Below are positions 1-12,099 of a stretch of 39,285 nucleotides of DNA, piece after piece. The stretch comes from Adlercreutzia sp. ZJ141 (GTDB taxonomy: Bacteria; Actinomycetota; Coriobacteriia; Coriobacteriales; Eggerthellaceae), in the NCBI RefSeq assembly GCF_011038965.1, contig NZ_JAAKEB010000020.1:1-39285 (forward strand), in the 5' to 3' direction. A program made the translations under genes and the position numbers. Every line of letters starts with the position of its first letter. Within the stretch, counting starts at the first letter, position 1. The notes under the pieces were generated by a model. It was not told where the DNA came from. It searched no databases and saw nothing but the letters and a program-made list of their open reading frames with translations.

Positions 1-2
1 AC

Positions 3-86
3 TACGTGAGCACCGTCGGGCTGAACGAGGCCACGATAAAGAAGTACATAAAAGATCAGGAGGACGGCGGCGGGTTCGACCGGTAA
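3..86 (+). pseudogene. tnpA: IS200/IS605-family Y1 transposase TnpA, C-terminal end only
   Basis: The frame is open from the window edge and encodes 27 residues beginning YVSTVGLNEATIKKYI, then a TAA stop. This resembles the C-terminus of Y1 HUH transposases of the IS200/IS605 group, which commonly end with a 'TVG...I..YI..Q' helix. The gene is cut by the window edge, so it may be intact upstream. The hairpin-rich DNA that follows fits the right end of such an element. The family call rests on one short motif and its context. Confidence 0.6.
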
Positions 87-210
87 GGTGCGAACGCAGC
101 CCCTTTAGGGGCGGCCGGCAAGAGTGCGCTGGGCCATCGCGGCTTGCCGCCGCCGGCATTCGCGACCCTTACAGGGTCGCCCAATCAAGCCACCGGCTAT
201 GCCGGTGGTC
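87..210. mobile_element. Probable right end of the IS200/IS605 element with subterminal hairpins
   Basis: Three compact hairpins lie downstream of the transposase stop: GCCCC/GGGGC at 99-112; GCGACCCT/AGGGTCGC with a TAC loop at 162-180; and CCACCGGC/GCCGGTGG with a TAT loop at 190-208. IS200/IS605 elements carry subterminal imperfect palindromes that TnpA recognises as single-stranded hairpins. The last hairpin abuts the stop codon of the converging DUF2130 gene (TCA at 209-211). The exact element end cannot be fixed from one copy. Confidence 0.5.
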
Positions 211-1921
211 ATGACTCGTTTGTGTTTCCACGCTCAGTTGTTTTTTCGACTTCTTCGACGTCTTCGGCTTTTGCCACCTCGATCTCTGCGGCAGCCGTTC
301 CCTCGACCTCTCCGTCCACCGTTTCTTCAGCCTTCGCTTCTATGGCTTCGACTTCCACCGTTTCCGCTTCTACAACTTCCGCCTCCACAACTTCCCAGTC
401 TTTTTCGGATTGGTAGGGTGGCACGGCGCCGCTTTCTTTCAGCTCGCGCGCTTCCTCAAACTTTGCCTTCATCGTGGGGTTTTTGCGTGTGAGACGCTTT
501 ACGGTAAGGTCGTTCAGCTTGTTGTTGGCAAGGCGCAGGTTGTTGTCGGAGCTCATCAGCTCTTCACGGATCTTCTCGAGCTTCTTGATGGTGGCGTTGA
601 TGTCGCGGATGGCGTCCTGGAATTTGCGGCTGGCAAGCTCGCAGTTTCTCCCGAATTTGCCTTTGAAGTCCTCAAGCTGATCTTCGAAGTGGGTGACGTC
701 TATGTTTTGCTGGCGCACTTCGGCAAGCTCGCGGCGGAAGCTCAGCGAGCGCGTAGCAGCGTTTCTGATCAGCGTAATCAACGGAATGAAGAACTGCGGG
801 CGAATCACATACATTTTCTCGTAGCCCGAAGCAAACGACACATCAACAATGCCGGTGTTGTAGTAGTCGCTGTCGCGTTCGAGCAGTGACACGAGCACGG
901 CGTACTCGCAGTTTTTCGCGGTGCGGTCGTGATCGAGTTTCTTGAAGTGGTCTTCGTTGCGCTTGCGGTGGGTTGAATCGTCGGCTTCGTTTTTCATCTC
1001 GAACATAATAGACGTAATTTCGTTGCCATCTTCATCGAATTCGCGGTATATGTAGTCGCCTTTCGATCCGCCCGTTGCGTCGTTGTCTTTCTGGAAGTAC
1101 GCGTGCTGAAACGCTGTTGCGCGCAACTTGTTGAACTCGTCTTCGCAGAACTGCTCGAGGCTTTCGCCGATCATCTTCACGGTCAGCTCAGCGCGCATGT
1201 GCTTAATGTTGTCGATCTCGCGGTCGCGCGCGTCAATTTGTTCTTGCATAACGGCCATGCGAGACGCAAGTTCAATTTGGTGCTGCGCCTCGGCGCGTTC
1301 ATGCTCGGTGAGCTGCAGGTTAATCTGCGCTTTCAGCTCGTCGCGTTCGCGTTCGATAGTACGGCGCTGTTCTGCGGCAGATTCCGCCGCTTTCTGTAGG
1401 GCTATTTCTTGGGAAAGGCGCGCGTTTTCCTCTTGGGCACCCAAGCGCGCTTTCAGTTCGTCACGCTCGCGCTCGGCGTCTTGTGTAGCAGCCAAAAGCG
1501 CTTGTTCGGCAGCTTGTACGGCAAGCTGCTTCTCGGACTCGAAGCGGTCGGTCTGTGCAGCAAGCTTTGCAGTAAGGGCGTCTATCTCGCGGCGCGCATC
1601 CGCCAGCAGCGTCGTTTGCTCGTCGGACGCTTTTCTTACGGCCAGCTCACGCTCAGCTTCGGCTGATTGCTTCAGTGCGGCAAGTTTAGCGGCAAGCTCG
1701 GCCGCGCGTGCATCTTTCTGGGCAATTGTCTCGCGCAGCGTGCTTTCGGCCTGTGCGGCAATGAGCGCCTCGCGCGCAGATGCCGCTTCCTCAATTTGCT
1801 TAGTATGGGCGGCTACCTGACGCTCGAATTCCGCGTCGCGCGCTTGCTTGACAAGTTCGGCGTAGCCGCTTTCGTCAATGGCGAACGGCTTTCCACAATT
1901 CGGACAGGTAATTTCGCTCAT
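209..1921 (-). CDS. DUF2130 domain-containing coiled-coil protein
   Basis: 570 residues. The protein opens with a zinc-ribbon-like CPNCGKPF motif (residues 6-13; only one CxxC pair is visible). A long Ala/Glu/Arg-rich heptad region typical of a coiled coil follows (about 25-235), then a globular part of about 235-490 that matches the DUF2130 family (EFNKLRATAF, SIMFEMKNE, then a KCEYAVLVSLLE-like stretch). The last 60 residues are a very acidic Val/Glu repeat tail. DUF2130 proteins have no settled function; the EMKNE-like segment has been compared to nuclease folds, which I treat as unproven. The gene is transcribed away from the upstream small gene and converges on the IS200 end. Confidence 0.85.
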   Translation of the reverse strand: MSEITCPNCGKPFAIDESGYAELVKQARDAEFERQVAAHTKQIEEAASAREALIAAQAESTLRETIAQKDARAAELAAKLAALKQSAEAERELAVRKASDEQTTLLADARREIDALTAKLAAQTDRFESEKQLAVQAAEQALLAATQDAERERDELKARLGAQEENARLSQEIALQKAAESAAEQRRTIERERDELKAQINLQLTEHERAEAQHQIELASRMAVMQEQIDARDREIDNIKHMRAELTVKMIGESLEQFCEDEFNKLRATAFQHAYFQKDNDATGGSKGDYIYREFDEDGNEITSIMFEMKNEADDSTHRKRNEDHFKKLDHDRTAKNCEYAVLVSLLERDSDYYNTGIVDVSFASGYEKMYVIRPQFFIPLITLIRNAATRSLSFRRELAEVRQQNIDVTHFEDQLEDFKGKFGRNCELASRKFQDAIRDINATIKKLEKIREELMSSDNNLRLANNKLNDLTVKRLTRKNPTMKAKFEEARELKESGAVPPYQSEKDWEVVEAEVVEAETVEVEAIEAKAEETVDGEVEGTAAAEIEVAKAEDVEEVEKTTERGNTNES

Positions 1922-2092
1922 GGCGTGCCTTTCTTCGAGGGAACGTATCTGTCGTTATACCACCAACAAGTTCGTATGCTGCGCAAATGCATCGAAACCA
2001 TGCAGGGAGGCGGGATGATGGGATGGCAAGATAGCGGCCACTTTGCTTTCCAGGTGGCCACAAAAAGACACTTGACGGTGGTTTATACGCCC

Positions 2093-2359
2093 TCACTCAC
2101 GATCCGCTTCTTGATGGTCCATCGACTGTCGGTCCGCCGTCTGACGAGCTGCTGGCTGACGGGCCGCTTGACGAGTAGCTTCGCGTTCGGCGCGGTGCTT
2201 TTCTTCGTCTTCCCGTGCGATAGCATCCATCACCTGTTCCACGCGGCTCGGTATGCCGAAAAGCGTGCGTTGTGAACACACTACCGGCGGACGGTCGCCA
2301 CGCGCCTCGACACCAAGCATGTCCTGAATGCGCTTCCAGCGCTTCTCAAAATCGTCCAT
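2093..2359 (-). CDS. Small hypothetical charged protein
   Basis: 88 residues on the same strand as the DUF2130 gene and 171 bp upstream of it. An AGAAGG-like ribosome-binding site lies about ten bases before the ATG on the minus strand. The N-terminal half (MDDFEKRWKRIQDMLG) looks like an ordered amphipathic helix; the C-terminal half is a low-complexity Arg/Gln/Ala/Asp run (roughly residues 48-88). I do not recognise the family. It could be a genuine small gene or a spurious ORF; the RBS and the lack of a competing gene favour the former. Confidence 0.5.
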   Translation of the reverse strand: MDDFEKRWKRIQDMLGVEARGDRPPVVCSQRTLFGIPSRVEQVMDAIAREDEEKHRAEREATRQAARQPAARQTADRQSMDHQEADRE

Positions 2360-2463
2360 ATAACCGCGCCTTCTTTCCGCTGTGTTTGTTTCCGTTCGGT
2401 TAAACGTGCCGCGACGAATGTTTCCACTCGTTTAAATAATCAAATCGCCCATTTCCGTCAACC

Positions 2464-3845
<1,382 letters not shown>

Positions 3846-3899
3846 GCTCGAGTAATCTCATCACCGTTGTCGCGCACGACACATGCACGACGCATTTGG

Positions 3900-3930
3900 A
3901 GCCGCCTGCATCATGTGGGCGGCTTTATTT
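3900..3930 (+). terminator. Intrinsic terminator after gdhA
   Basis: Stem AGCCGCC (3900-3906) pairs with GGCGGCT (3918-3924) around an 11-base loop and is followed by TTATTT. It lies 55 bases after the gdhA stop. Confidence 0.75.
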
Positions 3931-4070
3931 GGCAGGTTCTTGGTTCTCTCGGGGTGCGGTGGGTTCGAAGTGTGCTTGCAGAGCTGAATTGAGAGGTTGT
4001 TGTACGGACAAGGTGAGGGAGCTTAGGAAGCTTAGAGCATTCCGTTCGTGACGCTTGCGTGGGGGAGTGC

Positions 4071-4097
4071 TTGAGAGCGGGTGTGAGCGGCTATAAT
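4071..4097 (+). promoter_or_regulatory. Putative uvrC promoter giving a leaderless mRNA
   Basis: TTGAGA (4071-4076), a 15-base spacer and TATAAT (4092-4097) precede the uvrC ATG at 4105 by seven bases. Transcription would then begin at or next to the start codon. No ribosome-binding site is visible upstream, which is consistent with a leaderless transcript, a common situation in actinobacteria. Confidence 0.5.
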
Positions 4098-4104
4098 CTC
4101 CCGT

Positions 4105-6270
4105 ATGAGAGACATCGAAAACGACAACGGAAACGATACTGGAATTGGTGGTGAAGCCCCCGCTCCCGCCGCTGCGTCTACGCCCGCCACCGCAGCGCCC
4201 GAGTCCGCCGAAGACAAGCTCGCGCGCATCAAGCGCGAACTTACCGCGGTGCCGACGCTTCCCGGTGTGTACCTGTGGAAAAACGCGCAGGGCGAAGTCA
4301 TCTACGTGGGCAAGGCGAAGCAGCTGCGCGCGCGCATGCGCCAGTACGTGAACTTCCAAGACGACCGCGCGAAAATTCCGCTTCTGGTCGACCAAATACA
4401 CAGCTTCGACTACATTGTGGTTGAAAGCGAGCACGAATCGCTGGTGCTGGAAAAAAACCTGATCAACCAGCATAGCCCCTTTTTCAACGCCGACTTTAAA
4501 GACGACAAAAGTTACCCGTTCATTGCGCTTACGAAAGGCGATGTGTTCCCGGCCATCAAGTACACGCGCGAAAAGCACAAGCCAAACACGCGCTACTTCG
4601 GCCCCTACACCGACAGCCGCGCCGCGCGCTCCATGGTGGACATTGCGCGCAAGGTAGTGCCACTGTGCTCGGCGAGCTGCGCCGACTGGCGGCGCTTGCA
4701 GCGGCAGCTGGCTAAAAGCGACTTGCGGGCCTTCCTGTCGGAAGCGGGCACGCGGCCATGCTTCGACGCTCATGTGGGCCTGGGGCCAGGCGCCTGCTGC
4801 GGAAAAATTACGCCCGAATCGTACGCCGAAAACGTGCGCCGCGTCGAGCGTTTCTTAGCCGGACACCATCGCGAATTCGTCACCGAGCTCACCGACGAGA
4901 TGCAATCCGCCGCCGCCGAACTCGATTTTGAGCGCGCCGCCCGCCTGAAGCAGCGCATCGACACCATCAACGGCTTGGCCTCGCGTCAGCATGCGGTAAG
5001 CACACACAACCTAGATGCCGACGTCATCGGCTTTTTCCGCGAAGAAACGGTGGCCGGCGTGCACGTGTTCATGGTGCGCGAAGGGCGCATTGTGAACAGC
5101 AACGAGTTCGTGCTTAACCGCGGCACTGACGTGCCCGATGCCGACCTGCAGCACAACTTCCTGTTGCGCTACTACGACGCCACCACCAGCATTCCGCACG
5201 AGGTGATCGTGCGCGACCTCCCTGAAGACGCAAGCGCCATGCAGGTGTGGCTCACCGACAAACTGGCAAGCCCGCACGGCGCAAAAGTGCGCTTCACCGC
5301 CCCCCAGCGCGGCGAAAAGGCCGAGCTTATAACCATGGCGGAAACCAACGCCAAGCACACGCTTGCGCGCTACAAAGTGCGTACAAATTACGACGATACG
5401 CGCATCAACAACGCGTTACTGCAGCTAGAAAGCGCGCTTGCACTCGACGCCCCTCCAATGCGCATCGAATGCTTCGACATATCCACCATCCATGGCTCCT
5501 ACACGGTAGCTTCCATGGTGGTGTTCACAAACGGCAAGCCCGACAAAAACCAGTATCGACGCTTCAAAATCAAAACGCCGCTCGATGAAGCGAACGACTT
5601 CCTAAGCATGCAAGAGGTTATGAGTCGCCGCTACGCACCCGAGCGCATGGCCGACGAGCGCTTCGGAAAAAAGCCCGACCTGATTATCCTCGACGGCGGC
5701 AAGCCTCAGCTTTCCGCTGTGATGGACATGTTTGACCGTATGGGCGTACGCGACATCGCGCTTGCTGGCCTGGCCAAACGCGACGAAGAACTGTTCGTTC
5801 CCTGGCAAGACACGGGGCCGGTGGTCCTACCCGGCGGCAGCGCCAGCTTGTATCTGGTGAAGCAGGTGCGCGACGAGGCGCATCGTTTCGCCATCACCTA
5901 TCACCGCGAACTGCGCGGCAAGGGCATGACCGCAAGCATCCTCGACGAGGTTGCAGGGCTCGGCCCGGTGCGGAAAAAGGCGCTGATGAAGCACTTCAAA
6001 AGCTTCCGCAATCTGAAAGCCGCGTCGCTTGACGACATCTTGGCCGCGCGCGTGCTGCCAGCCGAGGTGGCCGAGGAATTATATCGCGTGCTGGCGCAGT
6101 ATAATGAGAAAAGCAATGGGGAAACAAGCGGGAAATGCGATGGGGATAATAGTAGGGAACGGAATGGGGAAAACGAAGGGAAGAACGCGGCGCGCTCGGC
6201 ACCGGTTGGGCAGGGCACGTCGCGCATTGATTACGCCGTCGTTTCGACAGGCGAGAAATCGGAGGACTGA
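4105..6270 (+). CDS. uvrC: UvrABC nuclease subunit C
   Basis: 721 residues, about 100 longer than typical UvrC. This is the dual-incision nuclease of nucleotide excision repair. An acidic Ala/Pro-rich N-terminal extension (1-45) precedes the GIY-YIG domain (PGVYLWKNAQGEVIYVGKAK, about 51-70). A UVR helix pair that contacts UvrB follows (about 258-292), then the RNase H-like 3'-side nuclease domain (ECFDISTIHG, about 453-590) and helix-hairpin-helix motifs (about 612-670). The last ~45 residues are a Gly/Asn/Lys-rich low-complexity tail that looks disordered. The ATG is the only credible start because no other Met precedes the GIY-YIG domain. It heads the uvrC-rapZ-yvcK-whiA operon. Confidence 0.96.
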   Translation: MRDIENDNGNDTGIGGEAPAPAAASTPATAAPESAEDKLARIKRELTAVPTLPGVYLWKNAQGEVIYVGKAKQLRARMRQYVNFQDDRAKIPLLVDQIHSFDYIVVESEHESLVLEKNLINQHSPFFNADFKDDKSYPFIALTKGDVFPAIKYTREKHKPNTRYFGPYTDSRAARSMVDIARKVVPLCSASCADWRRLQRQLAKSDLRAFLSEAGTRPCFDAHVGLGPGACCGKITPESYAENVRRVERFLAGHHREFVTELTDEMQSAAAELDFERAARLKQRIDTINGLASRQHAVSTHNLDADVIGFFREETVAGVHVFMVREGRIVNSNEFVLNRGTDVPDADLQHNFLLRYYDATTSIPHEVIVRDLPEDASAMQVWLTDKLASPHGAKVRFTAPQRGEKAELITMAETNAKHTLARYKVRTNYDDTRINNALLQLESALALDAPPMRIECFDISTIHGSYTVASMVVFTNGKPDKNQYRRFKIKTPLDEANDFLSMQEVMSRRYAPERMADERFGKKPDLIILDGGKPQLSAVMDMFDRMGVRDIALAGLAKRDEELFVPWQDTGPVVLPGGSASLYLVKQVRDEAHRFAITYHRELRGKGMTASILDEVAGLGPVRKKALMKHFKSFRNLKAASLDDILAARVLPAEVAEELYRVLAQYNEKSNGETSGKCDGDNSRERNGENEGKNAARSAPVGQGTSRIDYAVVSTGEKSED

Positions 6271-7319
6271 TGGATCGAATCGTAGCGCCAGAAGCTATGC
6301 CTGAACTGGTTGTTCTTACCGGCATGAGCGGCGCAGGCCGCACCGAGGCCATGCATTCGTTCGAGGATTTGGGCTACTTCTGTGTCGACAATCTTCCTTC
6401 AAGCTTGCTTGGCGACCTGGTTGACCTTGAGGGCATGCCCGGGCAAGCTGACGCGCGCCGCCGCATTGCCGTGGTGTGTGACATGCGTAACAGCGAGTTT
6501 TTCTTCAACCTGCGTGATGAGCTTGATAAGCTGAAAGAACGCGGCGTGAAGGTTCGCATTTTGTTTCTCGACGCTGACGACGAGAAGCTGGTCGCCCGGT
6601 ACAAGTCGAGCCGACGCAGGCATCCGCTGTGCGCCGATGGCGGTTCCATTCTGCAGGGAATCCAGCGCGAACGTGAGCTGATGTATGGGCTGCGCGAGCT
6701 GGCGAACAACGTTATTGATACCACCGATTTGCTGCCGCCGCAGCTGCGCTCGACCATTCGCGCGCTGTTTGCGCCGGGCTCCGAGCAAGAAGGGCTATCG
6801 GTAACGGTATACTCGTTCGGCTTCAAGCACGGGGCACCCGCCGATGCCGACCTGGTCATTGACGTGCGCTTTTTGCCGAACCCGTACTATGATCCAGCGC
6901 TTCGCAGCTTAACCGGGCTCGATGCTGCTGTGCGCGATTTTGTTATGCTGCGCGACGAAACCATCGAGTTCACGAAGCGTTGGTATGCGCTACTCGACTG
7001 TGTAATGCCGGGCTATGTTTCAGAAGGGAAGCAGCAGCTGGCTATAGCCGTAGGGTGTACGGGAGGTCAACATCGAAGTGTCGCGTTGGCTGAGGCCACA
7101 GGGGATCATCTGAAGGCCCGTGGGTACCGGGTGAGCGTGGCACACCGCGATCTTGCATTCGCCGAGAGCGTAGCGCAAGCTGCCGCACCTGCTGACGTCG
7201 GCGACGCTGCGCATGTGTCCGCTACGCCCGCCGCTGCGAGCCCCGCTGCAGCCTCCGCGCCCGCTGCCGCTACGTCCGCGTCCGCCGCGGCAACCAATCC
7301 GGCGGCCGTGCAGCGCTAG
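6270..7319 (+). CDS. rapZ: RapZ-family nucleotide-binding regulator
   Basis: 349 residues; the family is usually about 285-300. The protein has the RapZ (YvcJ) architecture: an N-terminal P-loop domain (GMSGAGRT, about residues 18-25, then DLGYFCVDNLP) and a C-terminal domain with DVRFLPNPYYDPALR, the 'TGLD' segment and IAVGCTGGQHRSVALAE. In the P-loop the canonical lysine is arginine, as I recall for other actinobacterial members. In E. coli RapZ is an RNA adaptor controlling GlmS; in Gram-positives the role is less clear. The last ~55 residues form an Ala/Pro-rich tail. The ATG overlaps the uvrC stop by one base and has a GGAGGA ribosome-binding site at 6261-6266, so the two are translationally coupled. 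Confidence 0.93.
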   Translation: MDRIVAPEAMPELVVLTGMSGAGRTEAMHSFEDLGYFCVDNLPSSLLGDLVDLEGMPGQADARRRIAVVCDMRNSEFFFNLRDELDKLKERGVKVRILFLDADDEKLVARYKSSRRRHPLCADGGSILQGIQRERELMYGLRELANNVIDTTDLLPPQLRSTIRALFAPGSEQEGLSVTVYSFGFKHGAPADADLVIDVRFLPNPYYDPALRSLTGLDAAVRDFVMLRDETIEFTKRWYALLDCVMPGYVSEGKQQLAIAVGCTGGQHRSVALAEATGDHLKARGYRVSVAHRDLAFAESVAQAAAPADVGDAAHVSATPAAASPAAASAPAAATSASAAATNPAAVQR

Positions 7320-7327
7320 GGGCCGCC

Positions 7328-8470
7328 ATGGTCAAGCCATTCACCCACGACCCCTCGGCCACAGCCGCATTCGCAGCGCTGAGCGACCGCGACCTCGCCG
7401 GCCTGCCGCAATATGTATCCACAGCGCCCGGCAACCACGGCGAGCGCGCTCCCATGCGCCCAATCCGTGCGGTTGTCATCGGCGGCGGCACGGGCGCGCC
7501 GGTATCCATCCGCACGCTACTCTCACTTGGTTTCAGCACATCTGCCGTGGTGGCCATGGCAGACGACGGCGGCTCGACCGGCATCCTACGTGAAGAAGCC
7601 GACGTCACTCCGCCGGGCGACGTGCGCAAATGCATTGCAGCCATGGCTGCCAACCCCAACGACCCGCTCACACGCGCGTTCAAGTACCGCTTCTCTTTCG
7701 CGCGCAACCATACGCTGGGAAATCTCATGCTGTCGGCGCTCGAGGACGCGGCAGGCTCGTTCCCTGAAGCTATCGCCATCTGCGAACGCCTGCTCTCCGC
7801 GCGAGGGCACGTGTACCCCTCAACACTCAGCCGCGTGACACTCGATGCGGTCACCTGTGACGGCCAAACGCTGCGTGGGCAGGCGGTCGCGTGTCATTCG
7901 GGAACAGCGCTCTCGCACGTGTGGCTGCGCTCGCCTGATCGCATCGAGCCGTACCCGTCGGCTCTGCAAGCCATCCGCGAAGCCGACCTTATTGTGCTTG
8001 GGCCGGGGTCGCTGTTTACGTCCATCATACCAAACCTGCTGGTTCCGGGCATTATCGACGCCATCCGGCAGTCGGCGGGCGCCGTGGTGTTTGTGTGTTC
8101 GCTTGCCGATATGCAAGGGGAAACCTGGGGCCTTACCGCAGCCGAGCACGTGCAGGCGCTCATGAACCACGGCATGCGCGGTTTGGTGGACTACGTGCTG
8201 GTGCACACTGAGCACCCGCTGCGCTCGCCCGGCATGGGGCATGCGGAAGTGGTCGACGCCGACGTAACGCCCGCAACCGACCTCCAGCTGTCGGGAGGCG
8301 TGCGTCCCGTGCGCATCACTCATCAGGACGCGCGGGCCATTCAGGCGATGGGCGCCGTGGTTATCGCGCGCAACCTGGTCGATCCCGTTCGCCCCACGTG
8401 GCATGATCCCGCCGCCCTGCAAGACGCGTTTTTGGGGGTGCTGAAACTGTGTCGTTCACGACGGATGTGA
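7328..8470 (+). CDS. yvcK: YvcK/CofD-like gluconeogenesis factor
   Basis: 380 residues. This is the YvcK family of Rossmann-like UDP-sugar-binding proteins that influence cell-wall precursor balance and growth on gluconeogenic carbon. Signatures seen are the VVIGGGTGAPV loop (about residues 50-60), MADDGGSTGILREE (about 78-91), PPGDVRKCIAAM and HTLGNLMLSALEDA. Residues 1-45 are an extra N-terminal segment; an AGGGG at 7318-7322 sits six bases before the ATG and supports this start. A later in-frame Met (about residue 43) is an alternative. It sits between rapZ and whiA in the usual order. Confidence 0.94.
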   Translation: MVKPFTHDPSATAAFAALSDRDLAGLPQYVSTAPGNHGERAPMRPIRAVVIGGGTGAPVSIRTLLSLGFSTSAVVAMADDGGSTGILREEADVTPPGDVRKCIAAMAANPNDPLTRAFKYRFSFARNHTLGNLMLSALEDAAGSFPEAIAICERLLSARGHVYPSTLSRVTLDAVTCDGQTLRGQAVACHSGTALSHVWLRSPDRIEPYPSALQAIREADLIVLGPGSLFTSIIPNLLVPGIIDAIRQSAGAVVFVCSLADMQGETWGLTAAEHVQALMNHGMRGLVDYVLVHTEHPLRSPGMGHAEVVDADVTPATDLQLSGGVRPVRITHQDARAIQAMGAVVIARNLVDPVRPTWHDPAALQDAFLGVLKLCRSRRM

Positions 8471-9414
8471 AAGAAGAGCTCTCGCACGTAGAACCCACCT
8501 GCCCCCACTGCGAACGCGCGGTGCTAGCGGCGTTGGTGCGCATCGAAGGAACGTTGTTCGTCAGCGGGCAAAACCGCTATCGCATGGAGCTAGCCACTGA
8601 CGCGCCACACGCAGCGCGCCTGATCATCAGGTTGCTCCATGAGCTCTATCACCTGAAAACTAACCTGGTGGTGCGGCGAAGTGTACTGCACAAAACGCCG
8701 AACTACCTCATAGAAGTTCCCAGCCAGGAAGGTATGACAGAAGCGCTGTCTGACTTAGGTGTGCTTTCCGAAGGGAAGGGGCTTGAGCTAGGCATCAAGC
8801 CCGAACTGGTGGAAAGGCGTTGCTGTGCGGCGGCCTACCTGCGCGGTGCGTTTTTGGGCAGCGGTTTCGTGGCCGACCCCAAGGGTGATTTCCACTTCGA
8901 AATAACGGTGGAGAACAGCCAGCTTGCTGACGGCATTGCGGGCATCCTCGAGCAGCACGGCATCAACGCGCGCATCATGCACCGGCGAAGCTCGTACATG
9001 GTGTACCTGAAAAGCGGCAGCGCCATTTTGGAGTTTCTGGCGTTTGCCGGAGCGCACACATCGGCTCTTGCCATGGAAAGCGCCCGCGTGATCAAAAGCG
9101 TGCGCAACGATGTGAACCGCCAGACCAACGCCGAGGTGGCGAATCAGGCGAAGGCCGTCAGCGCCTCGGTTGATCAGCTCTACGCCATCCGCGCGGTGTT
9201 GGCGGCACACGGCATGGAGAACCTGTCGCCCGCGTTGCAGGAGTTCATTCGCCTGCGTGTGGCATACCCAGGCGCCACGCTGAAAGAGCTCGGCGAACGG
9301 GCGAACCCGCCACTTTCGAAAAGCGCGGTGTACCACCGTGTGCGCCGCATCGAGCAAATGGCCCGCGAAGTCGCCCAAGCCCGGCGCGGAACAACGGGGA
9401 CAACGGGGACGTAG
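8449..9414 (+). CDS. whiA: WhiA, sporulation/cell-division regulator family
   Basis: 321 residues starting at a GTG inside the end of yvcK (22-base overlap). WhiA has an N-terminal part related to LAGLIDADG homing endonucleases but without nuclease activity (CAAAYLRGAFLGSGF about 124-138; FHFEITVENSQLADGI) and a C-terminal helix-turn-helix DNA-binding domain (TLKELGERANPPLSKSAVYHRVRRIE). In Streptomyces it is a developmental transcription factor; in non-sporulating bacteria it affects cell division. The final eight residues (GTTGTTGT) and the TAG stop lie inside a perfect inverted repeat that seems to have been acquired. Confidence 0.94.
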   Translation: MSFTTDVKEELSHVEPTCPHCERAVLAALVRIEGTLFVSGQNRYRMELATDAPHAARLIIRLLHELYHLKTNLVVRRSVLHKTPNYLIEVPSQEGMTEALSDLGVLSEGKGLELGIKPELVERRCCAAAYLRGAFLGSGFVADPKGDFHFEITVENSQLADGIAGILEQHGINARIMHRRSSYMVYLKSGSAILEFLAFAGAHTSALAMESARVIKSVRNDVNRQTNAEVANQAKAVSASVDQLYAIRAVLAAHGMENLSPALQEFIRLRVAYPGATLKELGERANPPLSKSAVYHRVRRIEQMAREVAQARRGTTGTTGT

Positions 9415-9508
9415 CCTATTGTCCCGATTTAGATAACGGTTCAGCTTCCTGTTGTTCCATTACAAATCGGGACAATAGGCTACGTCCCCGTTGTCCCCGT
9501 TGTTCCGC
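9386..9508. repeat. Perfect 45-bp inverted repeat element overlapping the whiA 3' end
   Basis: The left arm 9386-9430 and the right arm 9464-9508 are exact reverse complements over 45 bases, separated by a 33-base loop. Each arm contains two copies of ACAACGGGG(A). The left arm encodes the last eight codons and stop of whiA. The size and perfect symmetry are like REP/MITE-type elements mobilised in trans by Y1 (RAYT) transposases, but no transposase is adjacent. It could also act as a transcription-stop or mRNA-stabilising hairpin for the whiA operon. Confidence 0.85.
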
Positions 9509-9653
9509 CCTCTCGGAAAACCGTACCTAAGCACACCACCGCGCAGCGCATCCGCCGATCGATAATGCCGTTTGTCGGCCTGTCGGTGGGCACTCGGTGT
9601 AAAATCTGTTCGTTTCCGTGCGCTCGCCTGCGGGCGCTCGGTCATGCTATCCT

Positions 9654-10783
<1,130 letters not shown>

Positions 10784-10831
10784 TTTTTGTTCCGCTGGCA
10801 TTACGAACGACCTGTGATCTGCGGTCTATGA

Positions 10832-10869
10832 AGCCCCCAGGACCGATATCGGTTCTGGGGGGCTTTTCT
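10832..10869 (+). terminator. Terminator-like hairpin between gap and pgk
   Basis: AGCCCCCAGGACCGA (from 10832) pairs with TCGGTTCTGGGGGGCT (to about 10864) with one bulged C and one G-U pair, followed by TTTTCT. It sits 17 bases before the pgk start, so it would act either as a partial terminator reducing pgk expression relative to gap or as an mRNA processing or stability boundary. Confidence 0.65.
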
Positions 10870-10885
10870 GTAAAGGAAGTGAACG

Positions 10886-12082
<1,197 letters not shown>

Positions 12083-12099
12083 CGGCCAACGGAACGTGT

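Noticed and set aside
1875-2096. Minus-strand 73-codon frame between the small hypothetical gene and the DUF2130 gene
   Set aside because: It overlaps the DUF2130 start in another frame, with no ribosome-binding site and no recognisable pattern.
3925-4773. Minus-strand open frame of about 280 codons overlapping uvrC
   Set aside because: It is antisense to the well-supported uvrC coding region and has a composition typical of a shadow frame in GC-rich DNA.
6321-6350. RapZ P-loop has arginine in place of the canonical lysine
   Set aside because: I recall the same GAGR form in other actinobacterial RapZ homologues, so it is a lineage feature rather than a defect.
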